Shown: piece after piece, positions 63,781 through 64,000 of the stretch | Numbering within the stretch: position 1 is the first letter of the stretch | Layout of the letters: each line of letters begins with the position of its first letter | Assembly: GCA_910591455.2 (NCBI GenBank) | Contig: OU342822.1 | Coordinates: 868,001-932,000 of the forward strand | DNA: 64,000 nucleotides | Direction: 5' to 3' | DNA from: Pholis gunnellus | Taxonomy: Eukaryota; Chordata; Actinopteri; Perciformes; Pholidae | Made by a program: the position numbers and the translations under genes | Notes under the pieces: generated by a model | Databases searched by the model: none | Told to the model about the DNA's origin: nothing | The model's input: only the letters and a program-made list of their open reading frames with translations

Positions 63781-64000
63781 ATGTTAAGAAAAATGATTCT
63801 GGAACACATACATGTAACCAAGGTTACATAAATTATAATATGACTAATTATTGAGAAATACTAGGATCATGATATTTAAAATGAGAATGTTCCTTACCAC
63901 AGGTCCCTGTGCTATTAGATTCATGTCTCTGCTGTTGTGTGTGTATGTACTGAAAATGGCACGGTGGCCAGAGGTCACAGTAAGTGGGAGGCTGGGGAGA

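Larger units (their letters stand above)
61808..64000 (+). other. Neurexin intron toward the LNS2 exon
   Basis: No exon encoding the next segment (expected to start near a KEEY-type motif) is visible, so the intron runs past the window. It holds a GT microsatellite and a degenerate dispersed repeat, listed separately. Confidence 0.65.

Overview
The window reads as nuclear DNA of a teleost fish. Genes are sparse and AT-rich non-coding DNA is abundant, with many (GT)n, (GA)n and (AT)n microsatellites. The interspersed repeats are families I associate with ray-finned fish: Tx1/L1-like and L2-like LINEs, Sushi-like chromoviral and Gmr1-like Ty3/Gypsy pieces, hAT elements and a tRNA-derived SINE. 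Nothing prokaryotic was found. The species cannot be named from this sequence.

The only host gene I can support lies at the right end on the + strand: the 5' part of an alpha-neurexin, closest by memory to NRXN3 (the a/b duplicate is undecided). A large exon (53906-55040) carries the 5' leader, a signal peptide, the first LNS domain and the first EGF repeat. Three in-phase microexons of 18, 27 and 12 nt follow at 59966, 60336 and 61796; together they form the alternatively spliced site 1 (SS1) cassette. The exon for the second LNS domain is not in the window. A possible non-coding first exon ends at a good donor at 50384. If that is right, the gene occupies about 50.1-64 kb and continues to the right.

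The left half (1-42 kb) is a transposon graveyard, and many insertions can be ordered by nesting. At 1-3.6 kb a Tx1/L1-like LINE is split by a minus-strand solo LTR with a 5-bp target duplication. At 6.2-9.8 kb a large inverted-repeat element holds a deleted hAT element and a 1.3-kb repeat. A second solo LTR lies at 12.1 kb. From 13.3 to 19 kb there is a cluster of L2-like LINE pieces, a SINE, a Gmr1-like Gypsy gag-protease relic, hAT ends and a third solo LTR. At 30.1-32.3 kb a LINE endonuclease fragment abuts an internally deleted chromoviral Ty3/Gypsy pol. At 36-36.7 kb and 40-42.3 kb there are second copies of families seen at 6-10 kb, one of them interrupted by an 860-bp hAT element with a perfect 8-bp target duplication.

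The remaining long stretches (19-30, 32-36, 37-40, 43-50 kb and the neurexin introns) hold only microsatellites and short repeat relics that I could recognise. I found no clear case for a wholly new biological system. The best leads are the regulation of the neurexin microexon cassette, an upstream ORF in its leader, the repeated use of one hAT target sequence, and an unclassified 1.3-kb repeat family.
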